Below are positions 47,635-57,749 of a stretch of DNA of 64,000 bases, in pieces. The stretch covers positions 1,899,501 through 1,963,500 of the forward strand of contig JAOTON010001028.1 in assembly GCA_034440635.1 (NCBI GenBank), given 5' to 3'. Position 1 is the stretch's first letter. Each line of letters begins with the position of its first letter. The translations under genes were made by a program, and so were the position numbers. The notes under the pieces are model-generated. The model saw nothing but the letters and a program-made list of their open reading frames with translations. It searched no databases and was not told the DNA's origin. Source of the DNA: Lepas anatifera. Lineage: Eukaryota; Arthropoda; Thecostraca; Lepadidae.

Positions 47635-48842
47635 CCTCTTAGTAAATACAAATGTGTGATAACTGAAAAGTGTTGCTCCAATTTCTTCCTCCTACCTTAT
47701 TTCAAATTGTTGTATTTTATTCATTTTGTGTTTTATAGCACAAAAATAATACATGGTTGCTTTGATTTAAAATATCAGTCCCACTAAAATATTAGAATTT
47801 TGTTACGGGCTACACTGCGGCTGCTTTCGACGAAAACATCACCCCCTGAGCGATGCTCCCCTGTAAAGATAAACGCTCCCGACCGCTCCCGTCCGACCTT
47901 TTGTCCCCCTCTCTCTCTCCTCGGTTGGTTAGTCATTCTAAAATTCCCGAGTATTTTTTCTGGGGGGGACGTTTGCAAGCCCGAACTAGCCGTTTCGGCT
48001 AATTACCACGATATTATTTCATAAGACAAGTAGCTATTTCTCTTGGTAATGGAATACAGAAGTTACCGAAATAGTATCAATAATGATTGGATAATCGGTA
48101 AGGTGAAGTCTGATGCTTTCGTCTCAGTTTGGAAATTGTAAGAGCACTGATAATGGTTTTGAGAGACAACAAATTGTTAGGCTGACTTAAAATGATAAAA
48201 CATCAGCTGCTAGATTTCACTTCTCGATACGAGCAGGTGCGATGCACCATTATAGATTCTCTGGAAGTTTTTCAAAGACAGAAGTATAAATTTTACTATA
48301 AAACTTGAAAACTGTTTCATAGGACTTGAAAAAAACTTTCTTCGCTGAACCTTTTTTAATTTTTATTTTGTATGGGAATGGTATGGAAGAGATAGCCGCA
48401 AAACTTTGTTGTTTCCGTTTTCTCGATTTTTACCCTAGACACATCATTGTAGCTCACCTCTTGCTCGTTTAGACCTTCGATCCAATAAGAAAACACCTTA
48501 CGGATATTACTTAATGTTGGGGTGGTAAAAACCGAACCAGTTTTAATGACCGGGAGGATGTAATATTAGTTAGGGTGAATCCCATTGTTTTTTTTACAAT
48601 GCTTTCATATCCCCCATTTCAAATATTTGATTTGACAACACGGTAGTCAAAGTTCATGCAAACTCTATGGCTGTGGCGGATCCAGAGGGGAGGACAAAAA
48701 TATTTATCCTCCCCTCCAAACGGACAAGCTCGGGGTAGGACTATGTTTTGCCTTCCCCTCCCCCCCACAAAGTCATCGACCTCCTTTTTGCCCCGACTCC
48801 TTTTGAGTTCATGATCGAGATTTTTGTTCCCTTAAAGGGAAT

Positions 48843-51074
48843 GTGGCACCTTGGTCAAATCCTGGAATTTATAGACCGATTGCCTTGACCTCATGTGTAT
48901 GTAAACTCTTAGAACGCATGGTAAACGCACGTCTGGTTTGGTACCTGGAGAGCACCGGATTCTTTTCTAATGCTCAATGTGGATTCCGCGCAGGGCGGTC
49001 CACTACCGACCATCTTACATCGCTAGATTCATCAATACGCCGTTCATTCGCCTCAAAGCAACACGTGTTTGCTTTACTATTTGACATCGAAAAGGCCTAT
49101 GACACAGCCTGGCGCTACGCGGTTTTAGACAAGGCACGGAAAGCTGGCATCAAGGGTCACATGGGATTCTTTATTGACAATTTTATGAAGAGACGGAAGT
49201 TCAGAGTGAGAGTGGGCAACTCGCTATCTGATAGTTTCTACCAGGAGAGTGGTGTGGTCCAGGGCGGCGTTTTAAGCGTGACCCTGTTCGGTATCTTAAT
49301 TAATGACGTCTGCGAAATTCTACCTCCCACAGTCGAGAAATCTCTGTTCGTAGATGACTTAGCGGTGTGGTTAAGCACCTCCACCTCGATTTCAGCACAG
49401 CGACAGCTCCAAATATGCATAGACCGGTTATCCGAATGGAGCCTGAAGAACGGTTTTAGATTTTCCACTGAGAAAACTGTGTGTATGCACTTCTGCCGCC
49501 GCCGCTCGTGTACTGACATCAGTCTCCGTTTATACGGCAGGAGAGTCCCAATCGTCCCGGAAGCAAAGTTCCTGGGCATGACGATGGATAAACGCTTGAC
49601 ATACGCCCCCCACATATCACTCCTGCGTGATAAATGTTTCAAACGGATGGATGTGCTAAAGGTGATTTCTCGCACATCTTATGGTGCCGATAGGTTAACA
49701 CTCCTCCGTTTGTACCGTGCTCTCATTAGGTCCGTACTAGATTATGGCTCAGTAGTATATGACGGTGCTTTGAGCAACGTTAAGCAGCCTCTGGACGCTG
49801 TACACCACGCCTGTGTTAGAGTGGCGACGGGCGCTTTTCGCACGTCCCGCAGGGCAAGCCTTCTAGTAGACGCCAATGAACCTCCACTAGACCTGAGAAG
49901 GAAGCGGTTGGCATTATCATACGCTAGCAAAATCAGGCAGGATCCGTCCCATCCAACATACAGGTGGATTTTCGACGAAAATTTGACTATGCCCCTCAGA
50001 ATGGTGCGACAGACATCTTCACGAGCTCTCTGTTTGCGTGTATCTCTGTGGTTAGAAGGCAGCGGCGTTGACCTGGAAGTAATTGCTGAAACGCGACCAG
50101 AACGTACGGAACCATGGCGACTCATCCCTGCACAATGCGATCTCGATCTGATGCGCCATAAAAAAGCAGCAACACTACCCTCAGAATTTCTGGCCTTAGC
50201 GCTGCGCAAAATCGGCTCCTATGCAGCTCATGCCCGGTTCTACACCGACGGCTCGAAGTCTACCGGCGGTGCTGGAAGCGCCTTTTTAGGGGAGGGACTG
50301 AGTCAGGGGTTTAGCCTACCAGGGTCTGTTTCGGTTTTTACCACAGAACTATATGCCATTCTCCGGGTTTTAAGACACATCAAGCGTTCTCAAGAGGATC
50401 GATGTCTTATCATAACGGACTCTGCTAGCTCACTGACAGCACTCCAATCTCATCACCCACAGCAAAACTGGCTTATACCATCTATAAGAAGGCTTCTGTC
50501 AGCGATCTCCTCCAGAGGGACTGATGTGCGCTTTCTTTGGGTACCGAGCCATATTGGAATTTCAGGGAACGAAAAAGTCGATAAGGTTGCGAAAGAGGCG
50601 TCCGTACTACCCCCTTCGCGTCAGTTTAGGATTCCGGCTTCAGACCTCAAAGCATCGTTCAGAACACTACAGGAGACTGAATGGCAGTCAAGGTGGGCTG
50701 CAGAGCCAGAGTGCTTTATGAAACGCCTGCGCACCTCCATTGAGAGATGGGAGTCGAGCAACAGAAAAAGCAGAAGAGAGGAGGTGGCCCTCTCTAGACT
50801 CCGCATCGGGCACTGTTATGCCACTCATGCCTACCACCTGAATAGCTCTACTCCTAACCTGTGTTTACATTGTGGCAACCGCCTTACTGTCCAGCATGTT
50901 TTATCCGAGGTAGACTGCTGTGACAATCTCAAAAGGCAAATGCGTCGATTCTTCCCATCGGTCTCTTTAGAGCAGTGTCTTGGAAACGATCCCGTCGTAG
51001 ACATCAAAGACGTTTTATCTTACCTGAAAGAAATAAAGTTTGACATCGTTTATAGCCCTCACAGCACTTTTTAG
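48843..51074 (+). CDS. LINE polyprotein: reverse transcriptase + RNase H + CCHC (I-clade, N-terminally truncated)
   Basis: An uninterrupted 743-codon frame. RT: RPIALTSCVCKLLERM (11-26), motif A with D81 (FDIEKAYD), QGG at 140-142, catalytic FVDD at 169-172, thumb AKFLGM (241-246). RNase H: YTDG with D469, E502, D526 and D580, with SHIGISGNE before it. The C-terminus has C674-C677-H685-C692, a gag-knuckle-like zinc motif. This RT-RNase H order is that of the I group (I, R1, LOA, Ingi), usually annotated jockey-like. Residues 1-10 (MAPWSNPGIY) are encoded by the Kolobok-like TIR and the TSD, not by the LINE, whose own sequence starts at 48872. The AP endonuclease and ORF1 are missing. All catalytic residues are intact, so the insertion is recent. 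Confidence 0.96.
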   Translation: MAPWSNPGIYRPIALTSCVCKLLERMVNARLVWYLESTGFFSNAQCGFRAGRSTTDHLTSLDSSIRRSFASKQHVFALLFDIEKAYDTAWRYAVLDKARKAGIKGHMGFFIDNFMKRRKFRVRVGNSLSDSFYQESGVVQGGVLSVTLFGILINDVCEILPPTVEKSLFVDDLAVWLSTSTSISAQRQLQICIDRLSEWSLKNGFRFSTEKTVCMHFCRRRSCTDISLRLYGRRVPIVPEAKFLGMTMDKRLTYAPHISLLRDKCFKRMDVLKVISRTSYGADRLTLLRLYRALIRSVLDYGSVVYDGALSNVKQPLDAVHHACVRVATGAFRTSRRASLLVDANEPPLDLRRKRLALSYASKIRQDPSHPTYRWIFDENLTMPLRMVRQTSSRALCLRVSLWLEGSGVDLEVIAETRPERTEPWRLIPAQCDLDLMRHKKAATLPSEFLALALRKIGSYAAHARFYTDGSKSTGGAGSAFLGEGLSQGFSLPGSVSVFTTELYAILRVLRHIKRSQEDRCLIITDSASSLTALQSHHPQQNWLIPSIRRLLSAISSRGTDVRFLWVPSHIGISGNEKVDKVAKEASVLPPSRQFRIPASDLKASFRTLQETEWQSRWAAEPECFMKRLRTSIERWESSNRKSRREEVALSRLRIGHCYATHAYHLNSSTPNLCLHCGNRLTVQHVLSEVDCCDNLKRQMRRFFPSVSLEQCLGNDPVVDIKDVLSYLKEIKFDIVYSPHSTF

Positions 51075-51200
51075 CGGTGACACCTCCGGCATAGAAAATT
51101 CATAGCTAACCAAGATCATTTTGAACTGACCTAACCTGACAATGCTGGGCACATATAGCCAAAGAAGCTGAAGTGCCCTTAAACACCAATAATCATCATT
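48872..51200 (+). mobile_element. I-clade LINE copy, 5'-truncated
   Basis: Perfect 10-bp TSD CTGGAATTTA at 48862-48871 and 51201-51210 brackets a 2,329-bp LINE ending in AATCATCATT. Removing it restores an uninterrupted T1 element colinear with T2. Confidence 0.95.
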
Positions 51201-51620
51201 CTGGAATTTAGTGAAATTAGGCGTACTTTTAGCCAAAAATAATAAAACCACTAATGGTTTCTCTGAAAAAGTACAATTAGCTCAATATTTTGTTTTTAAA
51301 AATACTCCTCTAGAAAAAGAAATAAATATCAGCCTGTGGATGATGTCACGATCTGGCAACCACTACCATACTTGAAACGCTTCAAGGGCTTCGATTGGCT
51401 GATGCTCATCGTGACGTCAGCATATATCGTCACACCAGCAGCTCACAATGGCCGCCCGGCGATGGGCTGATGGGGGGCTGGTGTCAGGTAGGTTTTAGCT
51501 TTCTTCTACGGAAATATCGAGTTCCAAGACAAAAGAAATATGGAGTACCGGGTTTTCCGACTTGCTTTACAACTTGGGTATCTCAGTTAAAATCACGTTG
51601 TGAAGGTGCCACATTCCCTT

Positions 51621-51896
51621 TTTTCATGCAATTCTATTGCTAGAAAAGGTCCGCCACCCATTTAAACGGGTAGCCAAGCGTGCCCCCTCCGCGATCCCAA
51701 CGACAGCAGTACCCTTACGTTAACACCACCAGAACATAAAATATTACAAGTCGCGGCACGCCCTGCTAGGAAAAAGAAAATAACTTAAAGAAAGCATAAT
51801 ACATATCATACTATTAGTAAAAACTGCCAGTAGTAGCTCCCTGTAAATATATAGGGAGCAGGAATACAGGTCTATTTAGGTTAAATGCACAATAAT
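51621..51896. other. Unassigned DNA between T1 and the palindrome
   Basis: 276 bp absent from copy A, with no recognisable ends or genes. Contains a CTCCCTGTAAATATATAGGGAG-like short inverted repeat near 51840-51860. Confidence 0.5.
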
Positions 51897-52114
51897 TTAG
51901 CTCATTACCGGTTAGATTGTTAATCTTTTTCCAAACGGGACTACCCAAAACTGGAGATTCGTGTTAGCCCCTCCGAGATTCTGGCGAAAAGATAGAGGCC
52001 TAGTAACATTCGCCTCTATCTTTTCGCCAGAATCTCGGAGGGGCTAACACGAATCTCCAGTTTTGGGTAGTCCCGTTTGGAAAAAGACTAACAATCTAAC
52101 CGGTAATGAGCTAA
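51897..52114. repeat. Near-perfect palindrome, 103-bp arms, 12-nt loop
   Basis: 51897-51999 is reverse-complemented at 52012-52114 with a single mismatch. Arms begin TTAGCTCATTACCGG. It sits at the right edge of the material inserted into the hAT MITE, and its last four bases (CTAA) overlap the position of the target TTAA. A recent foldback or template-switch product. Confidence 0.97.
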
Positions 52115-53201
52115 CTTTAAACTTCAAACAGAACCAGTCAACTTCAGTGTAAGCATTGGGCCCTGGATAACAAAAACAAGCATCTTGTGCGCATATTTTT
52201 CACCCCGTGATGGTTTTTTGCCTTTCGTCTTGGGCATCCCCAAAAGCTGCCGTCAAATTATATTGCGGCAACATTTTTCACTGTGTGACGTTTTTTTGTT
52301 TGTTGCGACTTTGCCTTGCCCCCCCCAACCGACCGGCTGAATCCGGCACTCCCCAATGGAGACGTCCTTATCCACTCAGCAGGGCCTCAGCAGCTGGATC
52401 CTGTCCTCAGTCACCTGCCACGTGACTGGCGCGCGCCCGAGGCGCAGAGGAACCGGTCACGCCGGTAAACAGGTGTCCGTGTGCCAGTGGCGTAGCCAAG
52501 GGGAGATCAGGCTATAAGGCTCTCCTTGTGTTCAATATTTCCTATCCACATTTTTGAATATATTCACTTTTGCTTCTAACTGCAGTTTCTCTGCTATCAA
52601 TCACCTTGAAGTATTTCTGGTAATGCCACCGCTCCTGTCCCATTCACCAAAGCATGAATGAACAGACCTGCCTCAGCGGCGACTCATGCGAATCCGGTAC
52701 TGCCAGCACCATCTATTGGGTAAGTTTGATAAAACTCGAAATAACTTTTTCGCCCAGCCTTTTTATTTTTTATTTTGTTTGGGAATGGTATAGAAGAGAT
52801 AGCCACAAAACTTTGTTGTTTCTGTTTTCCCGATTTTTACCCTTAATTTTGGGAAAATGCTTTCAAAATTCAGCTCCCTATATCTTTCTTATTAGACAAA
52901 ATTTCGAAAAAGTGAAACAGCAGAGTTGTGGAAACTGGCTCTAAGAACATACGCCCATCCACACTGTTTCAATGATTATAATATGGAAAAGTTATTCAAA
53001 CTTTAAGTTTGAGAAATTTGGAAAAGAATGTCAAATTGTACAAAAACAAGAAATGCGTCAGGCTTGAAATATCAACTGCTGTAAACGTACACATACTGTC
53101 TACTTTTGTTGAAAAAAATCACGACGATGGCCACCTTACTTTACGAGATATTTCACGAAATATGCTCCCATAGGGTTAAAATTGATAACGCACCATTAAC
53201 T

Positions 53202-54316
53202 GCGCTCTCCGCGCGTCGCGCCTGTCTTGTCTAAGAGCAGCGGACTATCCCCCTACCCTGATGCATCCTCCCCTAGTCCGGCGTGTCCCCTAGTCCGGCG
53301 TATTGCGCGCCGGCGGCCGCTGCCGAACTCCCCGTAGGCACCTCCTCCCTTGGGTGGCGGGTCGAAACTGGGAACTGAGGTGGCACCGTTTACAGGCACT
53401 ACTGAGTGCTACAGACTGTATCACTGAGGTAGGCTCAGGCTGAAACTAGCAATGGTACTTGTCTGTGACATAGAATATGCCGGTAATAGAGAGCAGTAGG
53501 GGGGGGCTTCTGGTAACTTTTCAATGATTTTTGGAACTCTTTGATTTCTAATCATTAGAAATCATATATTTTGATTTCTAAACATTTGTTCTCGGACCCG
53601 TTTTTATAAATATTTTCGGACCCTTTGATTTCAAATCTAGCATCGAACATTCTTTCGAGTTTTACCTGCCCGCGCCGACGCTTTGAAGGCTTTGAAAAAC
53701 ATGAGCATTCTCCTTTTTGAGACCCTGAGGCGTAGTCGTCGAAGTTGCCAATAACAATGTCACAGGAAATATAAAGGAACTTAACAGCTACAGTCCCGTC
53801 AAAACTGCTTGTTCATAGCCTTTTTGTTCTCAAGTTATTGAATTTCAAACAGAGATTTCCAGCCGAGGGCGACTTACTGTACATCAAGGTTTTCCATCGC
53901 TGTTTTGCACCGAGTCTGCGTATCCGGTATATTTAAGCCTAGGGCGGCGGCGCCGGTCAATTGACCGGTAACGCTTACAAATACGAATACGAATACAAAG
54001 ACCGGAAAATATTTGAAGCCAATATTCCTTAACTTCCTTAAGTTCATCACCTCCTTCTCGGCAATATGCAGTTTTCTGTCCCCGTTTATTTTTTAAGAGA
54101 AAAGGTTAGATATACCTAGAACGACCATGCCGGCCAATATACCGTTGATTCCCCCCCGGCGGAAAAGGAAAGACCTTGATATAGCTGAACGTTTCAGAAG
54201 CTGTAATAAAAAGAGAAACTGCCTGGATACCTTTTATTTACATGTACGACGAGTTGAGCCACTTGTGACACACTCGAATCGTGCTAGATGAGGGCCTGGA
54301 TTTCATTTCATGATGT
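53202..54316. other. Unassigned DNA after the duplication
   Basis: GC-rich start with CCCCTAGTCCGGCGT twice (53270-53300), then AT-rich sequence. A 23-bp odd palindrome (53542-53564, TGATTTCTAAT/ATTAGAAATCA) and a short ACGAATACGAATAC run near 53975. No gene supported. Confidence 0.5.
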
Positions 54317-54985
54317 GCAGAGTGGGAACATAATAATCTTCCACCAGTGTTTGACCTCCAGAGGGCACCTCCTGACTTAAGATGACTAAGGTCACGAAAG
54401 GTCAGAAAGTGACATTGCTTTATTTGAAATGAAAGCCAGTGACGAGGTACACGATGACGTTTAATTCAGCGCTCTAGCATGATTAGGTCAAAAGTTGTCG
54501 TCAGTATATTGTTTGACCCCTGGTGACCTGTGATGACCTCAGATAATCTGAGCATTAGCAATAATATTTGTGACTTTTAGATTGTAAGACCGCTTTCCCA
54601 TGCTTTCTCAATGGGAGAGGTTACCGCGTAACCTGACCTCAATTCACCAAATCAAAAATCCTGGCTAGGCAATTTTTAGGTTCTGGAGAGGACATCAAGT
54701 CTAGAAAGTTTCAACTCGATCGCCTTAGAAATGTAGCTATGGTGGAGCTCAAAGATTGAAGTGAGGTGACCTTGGTTTACCGCGCTTGGTGACCATACCT
54801 AGTCTGGCCCGGGGTAAAAATTTCTGGGATAGTGGGAAAAAGATAGGGCGAAATGTGGACTCTTCAACCGTGGTGCTGCGCCTTGTCGTTTTTCTGTTAT
54901 TCTGAACAAAAAATTAGGGTGCACTCAATGGGGGATATGGGGCCCCTGGTCCGTTTCGATAGGGCCCCCGTGCGGCGAGGGTTAA
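54317..54985. mobile_element. piggyBac-like TTAA element P3, left-truncated
   Basis: Right end GGCGAGGG + TTAA (54982-54985) and the body from about 54317 align colinearly with P5 (GAAATGAAAGCCAGTGACGAG, GATGACCTCA, TGTTATTCTGA landmarks). No left terminus is found. Confidence 0.7.
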
Positions 54986-55074
54986 ATCAGAAAATTTTGG
55001 GACTAACCCTATGGTGTTCACTGGAAAGAAATGGTTTAAACAGTTTATGGTGCCCCCTTAAATTCGGACGTTAT

Positions 55075-56557
55075 CAGAGATGACTTACGTTACGTTACAA
55101 AATTATTTTTCCGTAGCCGTAGCTCTGGAAATGAAACGTATCGTAACTGGGCGAATTCCGTACCGTACTACGCCAAAATTTAACGCATCGTAGCGTACTA
55201 CGAAAATATCACGTCATATACTTATATAACTTCTCGTGATCTCGATCGCGGTACTAAGAATTCTTGGTAACGATCTGCTTTAATTCGGAATTTGAAATAG
55301 AAGAAATAATATTTGAAAAATTAGCGACCAAGCCATTTCTTCAATATTACAATTTTTTAACAATTTTACGAGAAATGCATCACATCACTGTCAGTTAAGA
55401 TCGGGAATGTTTGGTGCGTAGCAGGGGGTGGATTTCAGAAAATCATTGGGATGCCCAAATCGGGAAGAATGCCTATAACCATCACGCAAAAATAGATTGC
55501 AAGATTATCTTTGTTTTGGTCCTCCCACAGGTCAGCTGAAGCATATAAAACTAGCATAAAGTCCTGAAAATGATATAGAATTAAATTTGAAGGAATTTTC
55601 AATACTAATTAAACGTTTCATTGGGGGTACCCGGGCACCCCCAAAGATATATAAATCCTCACCCCTGGTGGGTAGTGTAAATCACGGTCACATCATTGGG
55701 TCTGTACAAATTAAAAGTCGCTTGATTTCGATATATAAATCTGTCTTTTCCACTGATGACAAGAATTCCCGACCATTGATCACAGAGATCACTCATTTCA
55801 AAAAAACCTTATTCATCAAAATGCAACTGATGACAAAGCGTGTGAAACCGGTGACCGGACAATGCCCAGGCGCTGTGTTTGTCTGAGTGTGCACGTGGGG
55901 CACTTTCGGTGCAGGATATTCGGTGTGCAAGAAAATAAACCTTTTTATTGTTTACTACAGCTCCCATTTGCTTTGAATGGGTGAACAAAGTGCTAACATG
56001 GTTGTACAATTTGTTTTTACCGTAGCCAGTGGCGGATCCAGGAAGGGGGCAAAAGGCATTTGCTCCCCCAAACGGAAAAGTTTGGGGCAAAACTATGTTT
56101 TTGCCCCCCCCCTAAAGCGATCGACATCCTTTTTCCCCGACTCCTTTTTAGTTTGAAAGCAAGATTTTGGTGCTTCAACTCTCAACTTCAAACAGAACCA
56201 GTTAAGTTCAGTGGAAATTTGGTTCCTTGGAGAGGGAAAAAGTATATTGAGCCCATATTTTTCACACCCGGTAACGTTTTTTTGCTTTCGCCTCACATAC
56301 CCAAAATGCTACTGGGAAGTCATATTGTAGCGCTGTTTTGCACTGCGTGACGTTTCTCTTTTCTTTTTTTTGCTTTTCGACTTTGGTTTGCCCCTCCCAA
56401 ACCGACCGGCTAGATCCGCCACTGACCGTAGCTGGAGCTAAAATACCGTAATTCCGTAGTCGACGAAACATAACGTAGCGTAATTCCGCAGCGTAGTTTT
56501 TGCCCAAATCCAATCGTAACGTAGCGTAATTCTGTAACGTACCGTAGGCCATCTCTG
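55075..56557. mobile_element. hAT-type element (CAGAGATGG ends) with nested MITE
   Basis: Left end CAGAGATGACTTACGTTACG and right end GTACCGTAGGCCATCTCTG are inverted repeats, followed inward by repeated CGTAGC/ACGTA strings typical of such elements. Flanking octamers GACGTTAT and GACGCTAC match 6 of 8, a decayed TSD. The interior (about 1.1 kb without the nested MITE) holds no recognisable transposase. Confidence 0.75.
56027..56424. mobile_element. hAT-type MITE, CAGTGGCGGATCCAG family, intact copy
   Basis: Ends CAGTGGCGGATCCA and TAGATCCGCCACTG with perfect 8-bp TSD ACCGTAGC (56019-56026 and 56425-56432). It inserted into the right terminal region of the hAT element 55075-56557. 398 bp, the same length as 5516-5914. 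Non-coding. Confidence 0.95.
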
Positions 56558-56969
56558 GACGCTACGCCGTCACTGCCAGCAAGTCACGATCCTAACCGGC
56601 GCCTGGGAAGCCTGGACCACCCACTGACCACCTATCGGGCTGTACTAAAACGTCTGGTTCGGGCAGCTGGCGCTGAGGCTGACCGGCGCGGGGGCGGTTG
56701 CCTGCGGACAGGACCAAACCCTTCTGGACCGATTTCTATACCAGCCAGCTGCGTCCCGTGCTAGAGCACGACAGCTACTTCTGCGGCACGTTCGGTCGCC
56801 ACTTCCGTCCGTTTCCCAATCGGCGCTGCACTTCGCTTTTGACTTGATCCGGGGAGCCGCCCCCTCCGGTCGGTCGGGGGCCGCCCCGCGCTCCCGGCCG
56901 GTCAAGGGAAAATCAGATCTAAACACCGCCTACCGGAGGAGGTAGAGCACTGCGTGAAATAAAAACCCT
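56558..56969. other. GC-rich unassigned DNA
   Basis: Short frames on both strands without recognisable similarity. GC content is visibly higher than in the surroundings. No splice or start context convinces me of an exon. Confidence 0.4.
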
Positions 56970-57245
56970 TTAATATATAAATGACACCCCTGACATCAAA
57001 GTTGCCCCATGGATACCAAATGGGCGCCCCCAGGAGAAAAAAGGTGCCCTCTCCGTATAGCATTGGCGCCATTTGATTGCCAAGGCCCTCCCTGGACAGC
57101 AGAGGCACCCCCTGCCCAGCAAAAGGCACCCCCACTTAGAAGAGCAACAGCGCCCCTGGATACCATAGGCACCCCCCGACAGTAAAAGGAGCCGCCAGAC
57201 AGAGAGCAAAGGCGCCTCAGCTGGATAGCATAGGCGCCTTTAACA
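56970..57245. repeat. ~20-bp minisatellite, GCACCCCCTGGATAGCA variant
   Basis: Diverged tandem units of about 20 bp built on GGCACCCCCTGGATAGCAAA. Same CCCCCTG core and period as the arrays at 0.9, 10-16, 24-26 and 41 kb, with a different 12-bp tail. Confidence 0.75.
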
Positions 57246-57489
57246 CGCGCACTGGAGAGGGCCTCGGAAGCCGCCCTGTTTTTCCGAGGTGGCTGGAGAA
57301 CTGCTCGTAGCCGAAAATACTGGGACAAATTTGAAGAAATTTAATAGCCCGTCGATTGGTTGAAAAACTTTGAACATTGATATATATATTTTTTTACTTA
57401 TAGGCTTTCAAAATCAGACCTGCATTTTGAAATCGCCGTAATCGTGCGGTCGGACCAGTTCACTTGCATTGGAGACCAAGTGGTGACGT

Positions 57490-57720
57490 CATAACGCCAT
57501 ATAACCGGGATGATATGTCAAGGTCGCCTCACATCAAGGTCAATGTCAAGGTCAAAGGTCACAGGTGAAGGTCATCAGCACTTTCAAGGTCATTGACCCC
57601 AGTGCTTCCGGTCCAATGGCGTTACCCGGTTTGACGTATATTATGCTATGACGTCATGGTTAAGGTACCTCAATTCAAAGGTCAAGGTCAAAGGTCATTG
57701 AGAAACGTAAATGCTCATTT
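57490..57720. promoter_or_regulatory. Dense AGGTCA cluster (nuclear-receptor half-site-like)
   Basis: At least eight AGGTCA hexamers on one strand in about 200 bp, including TCAAGGTCA extended half-sites and AGGTCAAAGGTCA (a DR1 arrangement) twice. Nuclear receptors bind such sites, but this motif family is also a common low-complexity repeat in invertebrates. Regulatory function is not shown. Confidence 0.35.
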
Positions 57721-57749
57721 TCCGCCAAACAGTTGCTATAGTGTTAGTC

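Larger units (their letters stand above)
48836..51620. mobile_element. Kolobok-like TTAA element T1, interrupted by a LINE
   Basis: Left end TTAA + AGGGAATGTGGCACCTT; right end AAGGTGCCACATTCCCTT inverted. The body outside the LINE aligns along its length with the reverse complement of T2 (59301-59750). TTAA TSD with AG-starting termini is the Kolobok pattern, unlike the CC-starting P family. Copy A of the duplication keeps the single TTAA at the equivalent site (about 5671). The right TTAA is lost. Confidence 0.75.
48671..52351. mobile_element. hAT-type MITE, CAGTGGCGGATCCAG family, copy B, interrupted
   Basis: Orthologue of 5516-5914, split after TGTTCCC at TTAA (48832-48835). Sequence homologous to copy A resumes at 52111 (CTAAC...). 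Outer nest of three: this MITE, then a Kolobok-like element, then a LINE. Confidence 0.85.
39998..53201 (+). repeat. Segmental duplication, copy B (with three insertion clusters)
   Basis: Direct-orientation paralogue of 1-6764. Differences: a LINE (41680-43190), ~1.86 kb inside a hAT MITE (45496-47634) and ~3.3 kb inside another hAT MITE (48671-52351) are gained, and 268 bp is lost near 45385. These account for the full length difference of about 6.4 kb. Confidence 0.9.
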
